Shown here one piece after another: positions 17,007 through 26,400 of a stretch of 64,000 bases of DNA. Positions within the stretch are counted from its first letter, which is position 1; each line of letters begins with the position of its first letter. Location: assembly GCA_019637615.1 (NCBI GenBank), contig JAHBVJ010000005.1, positions 124,001 through 188,000 of the forward strand, written 5' to 3'. Source of the DNA: Anaerolineae bacterium. Lineage in GTDB: Bacteria; Chloroflexota; Anaerolineae; Aggregatilineales; UBA2796. Both the position numbers and the translations under genes were made by a program. Below the pieces are notes generated by a model. That model made no database searches. It saw nothing but the letters and a program-made list of their open reading frames with translations, and had not been told where the DNA came from.

Positions 17007-18221
17007 CTAGACAATGTCCTGAATATACGGCAGTTTGACGATGAACGTCGTTCCCTTGCCGAATTCGCTCGTGACGTCGATGCTGCCATGATGCAGATCG
17101 ATGATCCGTTTGCAAATCGACAAACCTAAGCCCGAACTGCTCTCGCCGCCTGTCGGACGCGTGCTGGTGCGTTGAAATGCCCCGAACAACTTGGGCAGCT
17201 CATCCGGCTTGATGCCTTGCCCTTGGTCGCTCACACAAAATTCGAGCACATCGCCTACTTGCTCGACGCGTAAGGTCACTACCGTTTTGGGATGCGAGAA
17301 CTTAAAGGCATTGTTAATCAGGTTATCCAAGACCTGCTCGACGCGCTTGGGGTCGAAAACGGCAATCACCAACTGAGGATCACGTTCAACGACTAACTCG
17401 ATTTCTTTTTGCGCGCCGAGCGGTGTGTTCAACTGCGAAATGCGTTCGGTGAACTTGCGAATATCTACGAGGGTGGATTCCAGCACGAGCTTACCCGATT
17501 CAATTGCGTTAATGTCCAGCAAGTCGTTGATCAGCGACAACATTTTTTCGACAGTATCATCGATCAGGCCAGAAAAGAGGGTTCTATCGTCCGGCGTGAG
17601 CTGTGGATCACCAAGCAATCGGGCACACATCTGAAGATTACCCAACGGGCCGCGTAAGTCATGCACGACCATGCCCATGAACTTGTCTTTTTGCGTACTC
17701 AGCAGGCGAAGCTGCGCATTCACTTCCGAGAGTTCCGCCGTACGCTGCTCGACGCGCTGTTCGAGCGTTTCATTGGCAGTGGTTAGCTCTTGCAACAAGT
17801 GACGGTTATTCATGATCAGATCATGCCGATCAAATGCTTCGCGCACAATCGTATCCAGTTCCACAGGATCCCACGGTTTGGTGATATACCGGAAGATGTT
17901 GCCATCATTGATGGCGGCGATGACCGCCTGCACATCGGCGTAGCCTGTCAGTAATAAGCGGATGGCATCTGGATATTCGTGCTTCACCTTGCGGAAGAAT
18001 TCTGACCCGTTCATACCGGGCATCCGCTGGTCGGAAATGATCACCTGAATAGGCACAGCCTTCATGACTTCATAGCCAGCTTGAGCGCTCTCCGCCATAT
18101 GGACGGTGTAAGTGCGCCGAAATTGGCGGTTCAACGCCTTCACAATTTCGGTTTCGTCATCAATCACAAGCAGGTTATGGCGAGTCGGTGCGCCAGCATC
18201 AGGAGAAGTCGGATTGCTCAT
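17007..18221 (-). CDS. hybrid response regulator-histidine kinase (REC-HisKA-HATPase)
   Basis: 404 residues. An N-terminal receiver domain (about 17-130) has the acidic pair in LLVIDDETE, the phospho-acceptor Asp in VIISDQRMPG and the conserved Lys in YITKPWDP. A short coiled coil precedes the dimerisation domain with the phospho-His in VVHDLRGPLGN (about 188), then the ATPase domain with N box INNAFKFS, G1 CVSDQGQGI and G2 SSGLGLSICKRI. No DNA-binding domain or membrane segment is present, so it is a cytosolic relay protein. Its ATG overlaps the stop of the upstream kinase by four bases, so both are coupled and probably act in one relay. Confidence 0.9.
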   Translation of the reverse strand: MSNPTSPDAGAPTRHNLLVIDDETEIVKALNRQFRRTYTVHMAESAQAGYEVMKAVPIQVIISDQRMPGMNGSEFFRKVKHEYPDAIRLLLTGYADVQAVIAAINDGNIFRYITKPWDPVELDTIVREAFDRHDLIMNNRHLLQELTTANETLEQRVEQRTAELSEVNAQLRLLSTQKDKFMGMVVHDLRGPLGNLQMCARLLGDPQLTPDDRTLFSGLIDDTVEKMLSLINDLLDINAIESGKLVLESTLVDIRKFTERISQLNTPLGAQKEIELVVERDPQLVIAVFDPKRVEQVLDNLINNAFKFSHPKTVVTLRVEQVGDVLEFCVSDQGQGIKPDELPKLFGAFQRTSTRPTGGESSSGLGLSICKRIIDLHHGSIDVTSEFGKGTTFIVKLPYIQDIV

Positions 18222-20809
18222 GCGGTACTGTCCTTCGGGAGCTTAATTGTAAATGTAGTTCCTTTACCGGGTTCGGATCGGGCGCTGATCGCGCCTTTGT
18301 GCCCGTCTACGATGATCTTATGTGAGATTGACAAGCCCAAGCCCGTCCCTACTCCGACAGGTTTGGTCGTAAAAAATGGATCGAAGATGTGGTCGATTAC
18401 GGACGCGGGGATGCCGCTGCCCGTATCCGCAATCTCGATGGTAACATCAAGAGGGGTTTCTTGCGCCGTGATCGTGATCGTGCCGGTGCCCTCGATGGCT
18501 TGCGCGGCGTTAATGATGATGTTCAAAAACACTTGGTTGAGTTCGGCGGGGGCGCAGCGGAGTTCAAGCGTTGGATCGACATTCACCTCGACCTCGATCC
18601 GATTGCGCAGTTGTCCGCTGGCAACCAACAGCGTACTATCGATGTTCTCACGCAGGTTGACCAGCTTATGTTCGGCTTCATCCAAACGCGAGAATTTGCG
18701 CAGTTCTTGGACGATATTTTTCACCCGTTTTAGTCCACCCATGGTTTGCTCGACCATATCTTTGGTATCGTCCACCAGAAAATCCAGATCGGAATCTTGG
18801 CGAATTTTATCCACATTTGGAAGTTGCTCAGGCGGGAGCACGCTGCGCGTAAAGGTTTCCAGTGTATTGTAGGCGCTGACGATCTCCTCAAGTGTTTGTC
18901 CCATGCTGTGAACGTTGCTGTTGACGAAAGCAATCGGGTTGTTGATTTCATGCGCCACACCTGCCACCATTTGACCGAGCGCGTTCATCTTTTCTGAATG
19001 GACGAGCATCGATTGCGTGGTTTTGAGGTCAGCCAGCGTTTTTTCGAGTAAGGTGTGTTTTTCCTCAAGCTGCTGCATTAGCGAGACCGTATGCAGCGCG
19101 TTACTGATTTGCTTCCTGAGCGCGTCGTAGATATAGGCGTGGGCATTTTCCACCTCCAACACGACGAACCCGATCTGAACATCGCCAAAGTGGAGTGACT
19201 CGACCAGCAGCGTAAAGCGCCGATTGTTCGGCAGCAAGATGGTGTTGGTCGGGAAGCGCACTTGGTTATGTTTCGGCAGTGAATGAGATTGGTGGCTCTC
19301 GCGGTCATACAGGTAAATTAACGTTGACCACTCGCGCGAGGCATCTTCATAAGTGGCGATATAGCAGGAGATCACATCGAGCGAGGGCAGGTTTTCCGAC
19401 ATCGCGCGTGACAAATCTTCAACATTGGTCACGGTGAGCAGTGCTTCACCGATCTCCGTCAAGGCTTGCGCCTGAATTTTGGTTTGCAGTTGTTTGTTGG
19501 CTTCTGCATGTTGAATCGCATCAGAAATGATGTTGCGGCCCTGCTGCCACAAATTCTTGGCACGCCGACGTAGATCGAGATGCGTGCCTAACATCGGCGT
19601 CACTTCGCGGCGCATGGCGTCGAGAATATCTTGCCATTCCGCAACGGGCGCGTGATCAAGCATGAGCGCGTGCGTCAGCGAGTCGAGCGTTATGGCAAGA
19701 TTGCCGATTGAATCGGTTGGCGGATCGGTCGCTAAATCTTCGAGGAACGAGGTGTAAATTTGCTCGATCCAATGGTCATCGCGTGCGCTCGATCCGCCGC
19801 TTAACAACCGCGAAATATTGAGTGAGCGCAGATCAGCCCAGATGCGCTCTAAGGTGCCCTTATCCGCTGAAAAATTGTCGGTAGTGCGATGATCGATAGC
19901 AACGCGGGAGAAGCAGCCACACGACTGCCGGATGATCAAGTTCGTGTTCAGCACGAGCGGATTGCGAACTTCCTCATGCCGGAGCCTCGCAAGTGCCAAT
20001 TCAACGGCGTACTTGCCCTGTTCATAGAGTGGTTGCCGGACGGTAGTGAGCGAAGGCACCAGCGCTTGCGCATCGTCGGTATCATCAAAACCGACCACGG
20101 CAACCTGCCTTGGCACCGGCACATTGCGTCGCAGCAGTTCGTTCAGCGCACCAATCGCCATATTGTCGTTAGCGCCGACGATGGCATTGAATCCGACTTT
20201 CCGCTCATCCATCAAAATGCGGATGGCTTCGATGCCGTCTTCAGTTTGGAACTGCCCCTGCACCACCAGTTCGGGATCAAACGGAATACTGTTAGCCGCC
20301 AGCGTTTCTAAATATACTTGGAAGCGTTGGTTAGCTTCCTCGTTGCCCTCTGGCCCTTGAATAAACGCGATGCGGTTGAGACGATGCACGTCGATCAAAT
20401 GCTTGATCGCGAGGCGCATCCCCACGTCATTGTCCAGCATAACGTTCGATGCATTCGGGAGCGCCACGCCGATGCTCACCTTGGTCATCGTATAGCGATC
20501 AAAAAATGCTGCCCGTCGCTCTGGCCCTGCAAAACCCACCAGCGTACCAGTGAGGAGGATCAGTGCATCAATGGTAGATACATCGACGAGGTCATAGATG
20601 ACGTTGTCGTAGATGCGGTCACTGACGGGCGAATCTAACTCCCCGCCGCTGTATACCACCAAGTTGGCGTTTTGCTTCTCTGCCGCCGTGATCGCCCCAT
20701 TCAAAATGCTGTAAGAATATTGGTCAGCGAGGCCAGAGGTGAAAAAGCCAATGGTTGGGCGTGTTATCGTTGAATTGGGTGACGGAAAAGTAGTGTTCAA
20801 TGTTTCCAT
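18218..20809 (-). CDS. histidine kinase with a LacI/PurR-type ligand-binding sensor domain
   Basis: 863 residues with no signal peptide or membrane segment. Residues about 18-310 resemble the ligand-binding core of LacI-family regulators (IGFFTSGLADQYSYSILNG, GVALPNASNVMLDN, AVVGFDDTDDAQALVPSLTTV) but without the helix-turn-helix. A middle region (about 430-590) resembles a GAF-like domain and leads into a coiled coil. The kinase core has H in VAGVAHEINNPIAFV, N box IINAAQAIE and G boxes DTGSGI and GTGLGLSI. It is probably a cytosolic sugar-sensing kinase. It sits tail to tail with two sugar importers, suggesting regulation of carbohydrate uptake. It is the first gene of a two-gene operon. 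Confidence 0.87.
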   Translation of the reverse strand: METLNTTFPSPNSTITRPTIGFFTSGLADQYSYSILNGAITAAEKQNANLVVYSGGELDSPVSDRIYDNVIYDLVDVSTIDALILLTGTLVGFAGPERRAAFFDRYTMTKVSIGVALPNASNVMLDNDVGMRLAIKHLIDVHRLNRIAFIQGPEGNEEANQRFQVYLETLAANSIPFDPELVVQGQFQTEDGIEAIRILMDERKVGFNAIVGANDNMAIGALNELLRRNVPVPRQVAVVGFDDTDDAQALVPSLTTVRQPLYEQGKYAVELALARLRHEEVRNPLVLNTNLIIRQSCGCFSRVAIDHRTTDNFSADKGTLERIWADLRSLNISRLLSGGSSARDDHWIEQIYTSFLEDLATDPPTDSIGNLAITLDSLTHALMLDHAPVAEWQDILDAMRREVTPMLGTHLDLRRRAKNLWQQGRNIISDAIQHAEANKQLQTKIQAQALTEIGEALLTVTNVEDLSRAMSENLPSLDVISCYIATYEDASREWSTLIYLYDRESHQSHSLPKHNQVRFPTNTILLPNNRRFTLLVESLHFGDVQIGFVVLEVENAHAYIYDALRKQISNALHTVSLMQQLEEKHTLLEKTLADLKTTQSMLVHSEKMNALGQMVAGVAHEINNPIAFVNSNVHSMGQTLEEIVSAYNTLETFTRSVLPPEQLPNVDKIRQDSDLDFLVDDTKDMVEQTMGGLKRVKNIVQELRKFSRLDEAEHKLVNLRENIDSTLLVASGQLRNRIEVEVNVDPTLELRCAPAELNQVFLNIIINAAQAIEGTGTITITAQETPLDVTIEIADTGSGIPASVIDHIFDPFFTTKPVGVGTGLGLSISHKIIVDGHKGAISARSEPGKGTTFTIKLPKDSTA

Positions 20810-21331
20810 AAATTAGACTTCAAGTTACTGATGTTCGTGCGATGCCCCGTGAACTACGAGCTGGTAGCCTCACTACAACTATAATCATATGCCAAATTGA
20901 AATTGCGCTGCGGCTTCCTTGAAAACAGTTTGTTTATGTTTCAATTATACGCTATGTTATGGGCGGCACTACGTTCCTATGGCTGCCTACCGTGCAAGCT
21001 AGTGCGTCATCAACACGGCAAATTACCAGTTTCCAAACCTGAATCAAACCACCCCGCGCTTAGTTGACAAACCAAATTCTTACAGTTATACTGACCCGCG
21101 ACTCTAACAGAGAGAACTATCCTTGTACGGCATGACGTGTTTGAATTCCGCAATCGGCTTTACGAAAACGCATTTATTGCTCCAGTTTACGTTTACGCCG
21201 CTGACGTCATCAATTCCAGAAAAAATTCGGTTCTCGGCTAAAGGGCGGTTCGCTCTCGGCAACCTTGCTTGGCTACATCCTGTGCTGCTAGAGTCAAAAA
21301 TTTCCCGTAGGGGGGTCTGAATAGAAACCGT
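20810..21331. other. divergent intergenic region, AT-rich, with the S1 promoter
   Basis: About 520 bases without a supportable gene. It separates the minus-strand kinase operon from the plus-strand S1-like gene and contains the promoter listed at 21064. A 65-codon frame at 21123-21320 lacks a ribosome site and resembles no protein I know; the region more likely serves as a long 5' leader of the S1 mRNA, where autoregulation is common in other bacteria. Confidence 0.5.
21064..21092 (+). promoter_or_regulatory. near-consensus sigma70 promoter for the S1-like gene
   Basis: TTGACA (21064-21069), a 17-base spacer and TATACT (21087-21092). With a start near 21100 the transcript would have a leader of roughly 230 bases before the S1 start codon. 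Confidence 0.75.
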
Positions 21332-22552
21332 ATGAGCACACTCCGTAGTGAAGTTAGTCCTGATATGGACTTCATGGCGCTTCTCGAAGAGTCATTTTCG
21401 TTGGAGCAGCCTGAACGGGGCGACGTGCTGACTGGCACGATCCTCGCCATCGACCATTATGGCATCATCGTTGATGTCGGCATGAAACGTGATGGCGTCG
21501 TGCCTCGCAGCGACTTGGAACGCATGGAAGGCATGACCTTCAAAGTTGGCGACGAAGCTACCGTCGTCGTCATCCAGCCTGAAGACCAAGACGGCAACCT
21601 CGTCGTCTCGCTGTCTCAGGCACGCCAGAGCGAAGACTGGGTGAAAGCCGAAGAACTGCTCGAAAATGGCGAGACGTTCGAAGGCGTGGTCACGGACGCC
21701 AATCGTGGTGGTCTGATCATTCCTTTCGGCAATCTGCGCGGCTTCGTGCCCGCCAGCCATGTGATGGACTTGCCGCGTGGGCTGAACGAAAACGACCGCA
21801 AGGGTCACATGAGCAGCCTTGTCGGGCGCACCGTGCTGGTCAAGGTGATCGAGGTCAACCGCAAGCGCCGTCGTCTCGTGCTCAGTCAGCGCGATGCGCA
21901 GCGTGGTCGCCGCGATATGCGCAAGGAAAGCCTGCTGGACGAACTGCAAGAAGGCGAAGTGCGTAAGGGCGTGGTCAGCGGCCTGCGCGACTTCGGTGCG
22001 TTCGTTGACCTCGGCGGTGCCGACGGTCTGATCCACATCAGTGAACTGGCGTGGCACCGCGTCAAGCATCCCAAGGAACTGCTCAACGTCGGTGATGAGA
22101 TCGATGTCTTCATCCTCCGTCTGGATAAGGATGGCAAGCGCATTGGCCTCTCGCTCAAGCGTCTGCAACCCAATCCGTGGGCACAGATCGATGAGCTGTA
22201 TCACGTTGGTCAGTTGGTTGAAGGCGAAGTCAGCCGCGTGCAGCAGTTTGGTGCCTTTGTCAGCCTTGAACCGGGCATCGAAGCACTGCTCCACGCCAGC
22301 CAGATGGCAGACCCCGCGCCGGAAGATCCGATGGCTGTCCTGCGCGAAGGCCAGAAACTGCTCATGCGCGTGATCAGCATCGAAAGTCACCGTCAGCGCC
22401 TCGGCCTCAGCCTGAAGGACGTGACGGAAGACGAGCGCACCCGCTGGACGGCGGAACATGGCACGATCTTGACTGTCGTTCCACCGGGCACTGGGACTAG
22501 CGAAAATGAAGAGACTGATGTAGACTCTGAGCTGGTTGTTGAAGAAGCCTAA
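21332..22552 (+). CDS. rpsA: 30S ribosomal protein S1-like protein with four S1 domains
   Basis: 406 residues with four OB-fold S1 repeats at about 33-103, 118-188, 206-276 and 292-362. The third and fourth are the most canonical (RDFGAFVDLGGADGLIHISE and QQFGAFVSLEPGIEALLHAS). Four-repeat forms replace the six-repeat S1 of Proteobacteria in many other phyla; the protein binds mRNA leaders and helps initiation on the 30S subunit. The acidic C-terminus (NEEDVDSE-like) is typical. It has its own promoter and a terminator at 22632, so it is transcribed alone. Assignment to bona fide ribosomal S1 rather than a general S1 RNA-binding factor is likely but not proven. Confidence 0.85.
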   Translation: MSTLRSEVSPDMDFMALLEESFSLEQPERGDVLTGTILAIDHYGIIVDVGMKRDGVVPRSDLERMEGMTFKVGDEATVVVIQPEDQDGNLVVSLSQARQSEDWVKAEELLENGETFEGVVTDANRGGLIIPFGNLRGFVPASHVMDLPRGLNENDRKGHMSSLVGRTVLVKVIEVNRKRRRLVLSQRDAQRGRRDMRKESLLDELQEGEVRKGVVSGLRDFGAFVDLGGADGLIHISELAWHRVKHPKELLNVGDEIDVFILRLDKDGKRIGLSLKRLQPNPWAQIDELYHVGQLVEGEVSRVQQFGAFVSLEPGIEALLHASQMADPAPEDPMAVLREGQKLLMRVISIESHRQRLGLSLKDVTEDERTRWTAEHGTILTVVPPGTGTSENEETDVDSELVVEEA

Positions 22553-22631
22553 ACAGGAATAAGGTAGCGTCTGATAAACAACTTGGTTTTGATCTCATTA
22601 ATCAAGCCGGGTGTGAAGATAGCAACTTTCT

Positions 22632-22658
22632 AAGGCAGGCACAACAGCCTGCCTTTGT
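22632..22658 (+). terminator. terminator after the S1-like gene
   Basis: AAGGCAGGC (22632-22640), a six-base loop, then GCCTGCCTT (22647-22655) followed by T-rich TGTATTG. Confidence 0.75.
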
Positions 22659-22695
22659 ATTGTCTACACTACGAACCGGGAGGGGGTGAAACCCG

Positions 22696-22896
22696 TTGGC
22701 GACTGTTATTTTACGTCCGAATGAATCTCAAGAGCAACTGCTGAAGCGCTTCCGCAAGTCGGTAGCAAAAAGCGGCATTTTGAGCACTGTCCGCCGCAAG
22801 CGCTGGCATGTGTCCAAGAGCGAACTGCGTCGCATTCAGAAGAAGAAGGCGATCCGTCGTGCGCGCCGCAAACAGATGCAGCAGCGTGGTGGGTAG
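22696..22896 (+). CDS. rpsU: 30S ribosomal protein S21
   Basis: 66 residues, highly basic (RRKRWHVSKSELRRIQKKKA), with the family start pattern ILRPNESQEQLLKRFRKSV. S21 is a late-assembling protein of the small subunit platform near the anti-Shine-Dalgarno region. The start codon is TTG at 22696, supported by a strong GGGAGGGGG just upstream and by the alignment of the N-terminus with the family. It is flanked by terminators on both sides and so is probably its own unit. Confidence 0.9.
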   Translation: MATVILRPNESQEQLLKRFRKSVAKSGILSTVRRKRWHVSKSELRRIQKKKAIRRARRKQMQQRGG

Positions 22897-22925
22897 TCAG
22901 TAATTACAGGCAAACGTAGTGTAAG

Positions 22926-22959
22926 AATGCCCTGACCCCACGCCGGGAAGGGCATTTTT
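22926..22959 (+). terminator. terminator between rpsU and infA
   Basis: AATGCCCT (22926-22933) pairs with AGGGCATT (22949-22956), followed by TTT. Confidence 0.7.
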
Positions 22960-22983
22960 GTGCTATAAGACGAAGGATATTGA

Positions 22984-23253
22984 ATGGCGAAAAAAGACTC
23001 TGGCAAACTCGAAGTCGAAGGCGTTGTCACTGAAGCACTGCCGAATGCAACCTTTCGCGTCAAGCTGGACAACGGCCCGGAAGTATTGGCCTATCTTTCC
23101 GGCAAGATGCGCAAGTATTACATCCGCATTCTGCTTGGTGACCGCGTACGTGTGGAACTCAGCGAATATGACCTGACGCGCGGGCGGATCACCTACCGCT
23201 TTGTGAAGCGTCGTGATGGCAGCGGTTACGACGAGGAAGAACTGGGCAGATAG
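22984..23253 (+). CDS. infA: translation initiation factor IF-1
   Basis: 89 residues, one S1/OB domain: [20 protein letters not shown] at the start (here 20 residues), then [41 protein letters not shown] and [11 protein letters not shown]. These are the diagnostic IF-1 blocks. The protein binds the 30S A site during initiation. It is slightly longer than the usual 72 residues because of an acidic tail ([12 protein letters not shown]). Being separated from the usual ribosomal operon (rpsM, rpsK, rpoA) but placed with S1 and S21 is notable. A terminator follows at 23302. Confidence 0.95.
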   Translation: MAKKDSGKLEVEGVVTEALPNATFRVKLDNGPEVLAYLSGKMRKYYIRILLGDRVRVELSEYDLTRGRITYRFVKRRDGSGYDEEELGR

Positions 23254-23301
23254 TGCCTATGTCGTTGCCCAGTTGATTCATTGATCCCGCACGTTACAAT
23301 T

Positions 23302-23321
23302 ACCCGCCACAGCGGGTTTTT
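23302..23321 (+). terminator. terminator after infA
   Basis: ACCCGC (23302-23307), loop CACA, GCGGGT (23312-23317) and a run of Ts to 23321. Confidence 0.75.
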
Positions 23322-23419
23322 GTGTTCACTTAGCGCGATTCCCCCCCATTTTCAGCATTTCAACGATAACTGATCGAGCTAAGGTCATAAGCAGCGCAGA
23401 GAATTAGGGTCGTGTGTCC

Positions 23420-26400
23420 ATGTTACAAACGTTGATCCATCGGTTGCCCATCGGGTGGGCGGGGCGGCTGGCTGTCCAGCGCCTGTTGTCACAGTGGCGG
23501 TCGCTCCTCACCATCATCGCCGGAACGCTGTTAGGAGCCTCCGTCGGGGCATTGGTTCCACTTTATACCGCCGCCGTCGCCCAAGTTAGTCTGGTGGAAA
23601 AGCTCAACCAGCAGCCAGCGAATGACATCAATTTTTCCGCAGATTTATCGTTAGTACCCTCACAAGTCCCCACGCTGGCGGATACCATTACCCAGAGCGA
23701 CAGTCAATTCCGCGCCATCGTTGACCAACACTTGACGCACGACTTCCCCGATTGGGTGAATCGCGTGGTGTATTATGCGGAATCCACCGCGCTCTCGGTC
23801 GATCCTCCTGCCGAGGCGACCGAAGCGGGCAGCGATCCGCGCATCCCCGACCCGACCACGCGCGTTTATGTTTCCTACTATGAAGGCTGGACGGAGGCTG
23901 TCTCGCTGATCGCCGGACGGTTACCGAACGACACGCCCGAATCGGCTGACGCTGATATCGAAATCGTGATTCCCTTCGCCGTTCAAAACGAATTAGGCGT
24001 CAATCTTGGCAATGTGCTGCTACTCGATCAGGGCGGGCCGCGCGGTGGCTGGGATACTAGTAAAAATGTGCGGGCGCAGGTGGTCGGCGTGGCGAGTTTG
24101 CCGGAACCGCTGTCTCCGCTGCAACGCGCCTACTTCATGGAGCCGTCGCCCTTGCGCCTAGGCGGCAAATCTGGCAGCTTCACCAACGAATATCCCGTCT
24201 TGGCGACCCGCGCCGCCGTAGACAAAGTGACGACGGCTTTTGTGCCCGATACGCCGATCAAAGTTGGTTGGCGCGTGGTGTTCGACCACACGCGGCTGCC
24301 CTTCGCCCGCAGTCCACAAGCCCGTCAAGCGCTGTTCGATCTGGAACGCGACCTGAATGCGACCTTTGATACGCCCGATAAGAAAGACCAGAATTACAAC
24401 CAGTACACCAAGCTGATCGATTGGCAGGTCAAGAGCAACGAAAACGTCGATCAGGGTATTTTGCTGGCCTACGAACGCAGTGTTCGTTCATTGGATGCGC
24501 CGTTCGGGCTGCTGCTGCTGCAAGTCGGCGCGCTGGTGATCTTCTTCCTCGTGGTGACGGCGGCACTGGTGCGGCGCGGCGAACGGCGCGAAATCGCCAT
24601 GCTGCAAAGTCGCGGCGCGCGAGACAGCAGCATCGTGCTGATTCGCGGCATCGAGGCGCTGACTATCTGCGCCATCGCCGCCCTGATCGCGCCCGTACTC
24701 TCGCAGCAGTTGTTGATCCTGATCACGCCCTTCTTCGCCCGCTACGAAAATCTGCCGCTGGTGTTGACCAACACCGATTTCTACTATGCCATCGTGGCGG
24801 CGGTGGTGGCTTTCCTCGCGCTGATGTTCACGCTGCGGCCTGTGCTGCGCCTGCCACTGATCACCGCTGGCGGGGCGACTTCCCGCAGCGACAAGCAGCC
24901 GTGGTGGCAGCGCTATTATCTAGATGTGCTGCTCGTCGTGCTCGGCGTTGCCGCGTTGTGGCGCTTGGTGGGACGTGATACACCGCTGTTCACCACGACG
25001 GCGGGGGGACGCACCACCGATCCATTCCTGCTGCTGGCTCCGGCGCTGTTGTTCCTCGGCATGGGCAGTCTGTTACTGCGCTTGTTCCCGACCATCGCCA
25101 ACATTTCCGCGCGGTTGCTGACGGCGGGGCGCGGCGTAATCGGCCCGCTGGCGACATGGCAGCTCAGTCGTGAACCTGTCCACTATGGGCGCATCACCTT
25201 CTTGCTGGCGTTGGCAATCGGGATCGGGTGGTTCGCGACCAGTTTCCGCGCCACCGTCAACCGCAGCCAGAATGATCAGGCGCAGTACAAAGTCGGCACG
25301 GACATCCGCTTCGATGAGCGTAATACGCAGATCAACAGTGGACGGGCGCGGGACGCTACCGCTTATACTGCCATCCCCGGTGTGCAAAGTGCCAGCATCG
25401 CATGGCGCGAATCCGGCGTCGGGTTGCAGCCCGACGCGACACAAGACCCGCTGTACGGTACCCTGCTGGCGGTCGATTCGGACAGTTTCACGCAACCGGT
25501 CTATTGGCGTCCCGATCTGGGCACGGTTAACACGCCGCGCCAAACTGGTCAGCCGATCACGCTGCCGACGCCGGGGATGGAGCTACCCTTTGTCCCGCAG
25601 ACGTTCAATTTGTGGGCAGAATCTACCGTACGTGGTGCGTTCGGCGCGTTCGTCCCCGATTTGGAACGGCTGCGCAACCGCACCAGCATCTTTTTGCGCT
25701 TGCAGGATGCGGCGGGCACATGGCTAACGGTGCCGATGAAGATCGCTGAGATCGAATATGCCTCCAACGGCCCTCAGATCGCTGGCGCGGAGGGTGGGGG
25801 CGCATTCCTGACGACTGGATGGGCGTACTACACGGGCGATCTCAAAACCGCGCAGCCCAATTATCAGCCCGTCGCGCCGCTTCGTCTGACCTCAGTCTAC
25901 TGGACACATCGCGGGCGGGCGCAGCGGGGCGAAACCGATCTACAACTGACGATCAGCGGCCTGACGGGTTCCAGCGCTGACCAGCCCACTGTGAAACAGC
26001 CGTTGGACGTGTTGAACGCGAAAGGTTGGGAATTCGAATATGACTCCGGCGCACCTGCCGTCGGTCAATACAATCAGCATTATGTGGATAGCAAACGCGG
26101 CAACGGCATCACCACGCGTTGGTCGCAAGACGCCGCCCTGACGCGGGTCGGTCTGCTGCTGAATTATCCCGACATCGACGCCGTGCCCGCCATCATCAGC
26201 GAGAGCACATCGGGACGCTTGAGTCTGGCGGCGGGACAAAGTATCACGCTGCGCAATATTCAAGGCGTGAATGTCGATTTCAAGATCGTGGGCACGCAGA
26301 AATACTATCCGACGCTGTATGATGGCTACGTGCAGGACAACAAATGGGTCACCGATTCGCAGTTCAAGCCGTTCATCATCACGGATCGCGATGCGCTGCT

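Noticed and set aside
21123..21320. 65-codon plus frame upstream of the S1-like gene
   Set aside because: TTG start without ribosome site; more likely part of the long leader.
21392..22459. 355-codon minus-strand frame
   Set aside because: Antisense to the S1-like gene, whose four repeats are clear; His/Ala/Asp-rich shadow.
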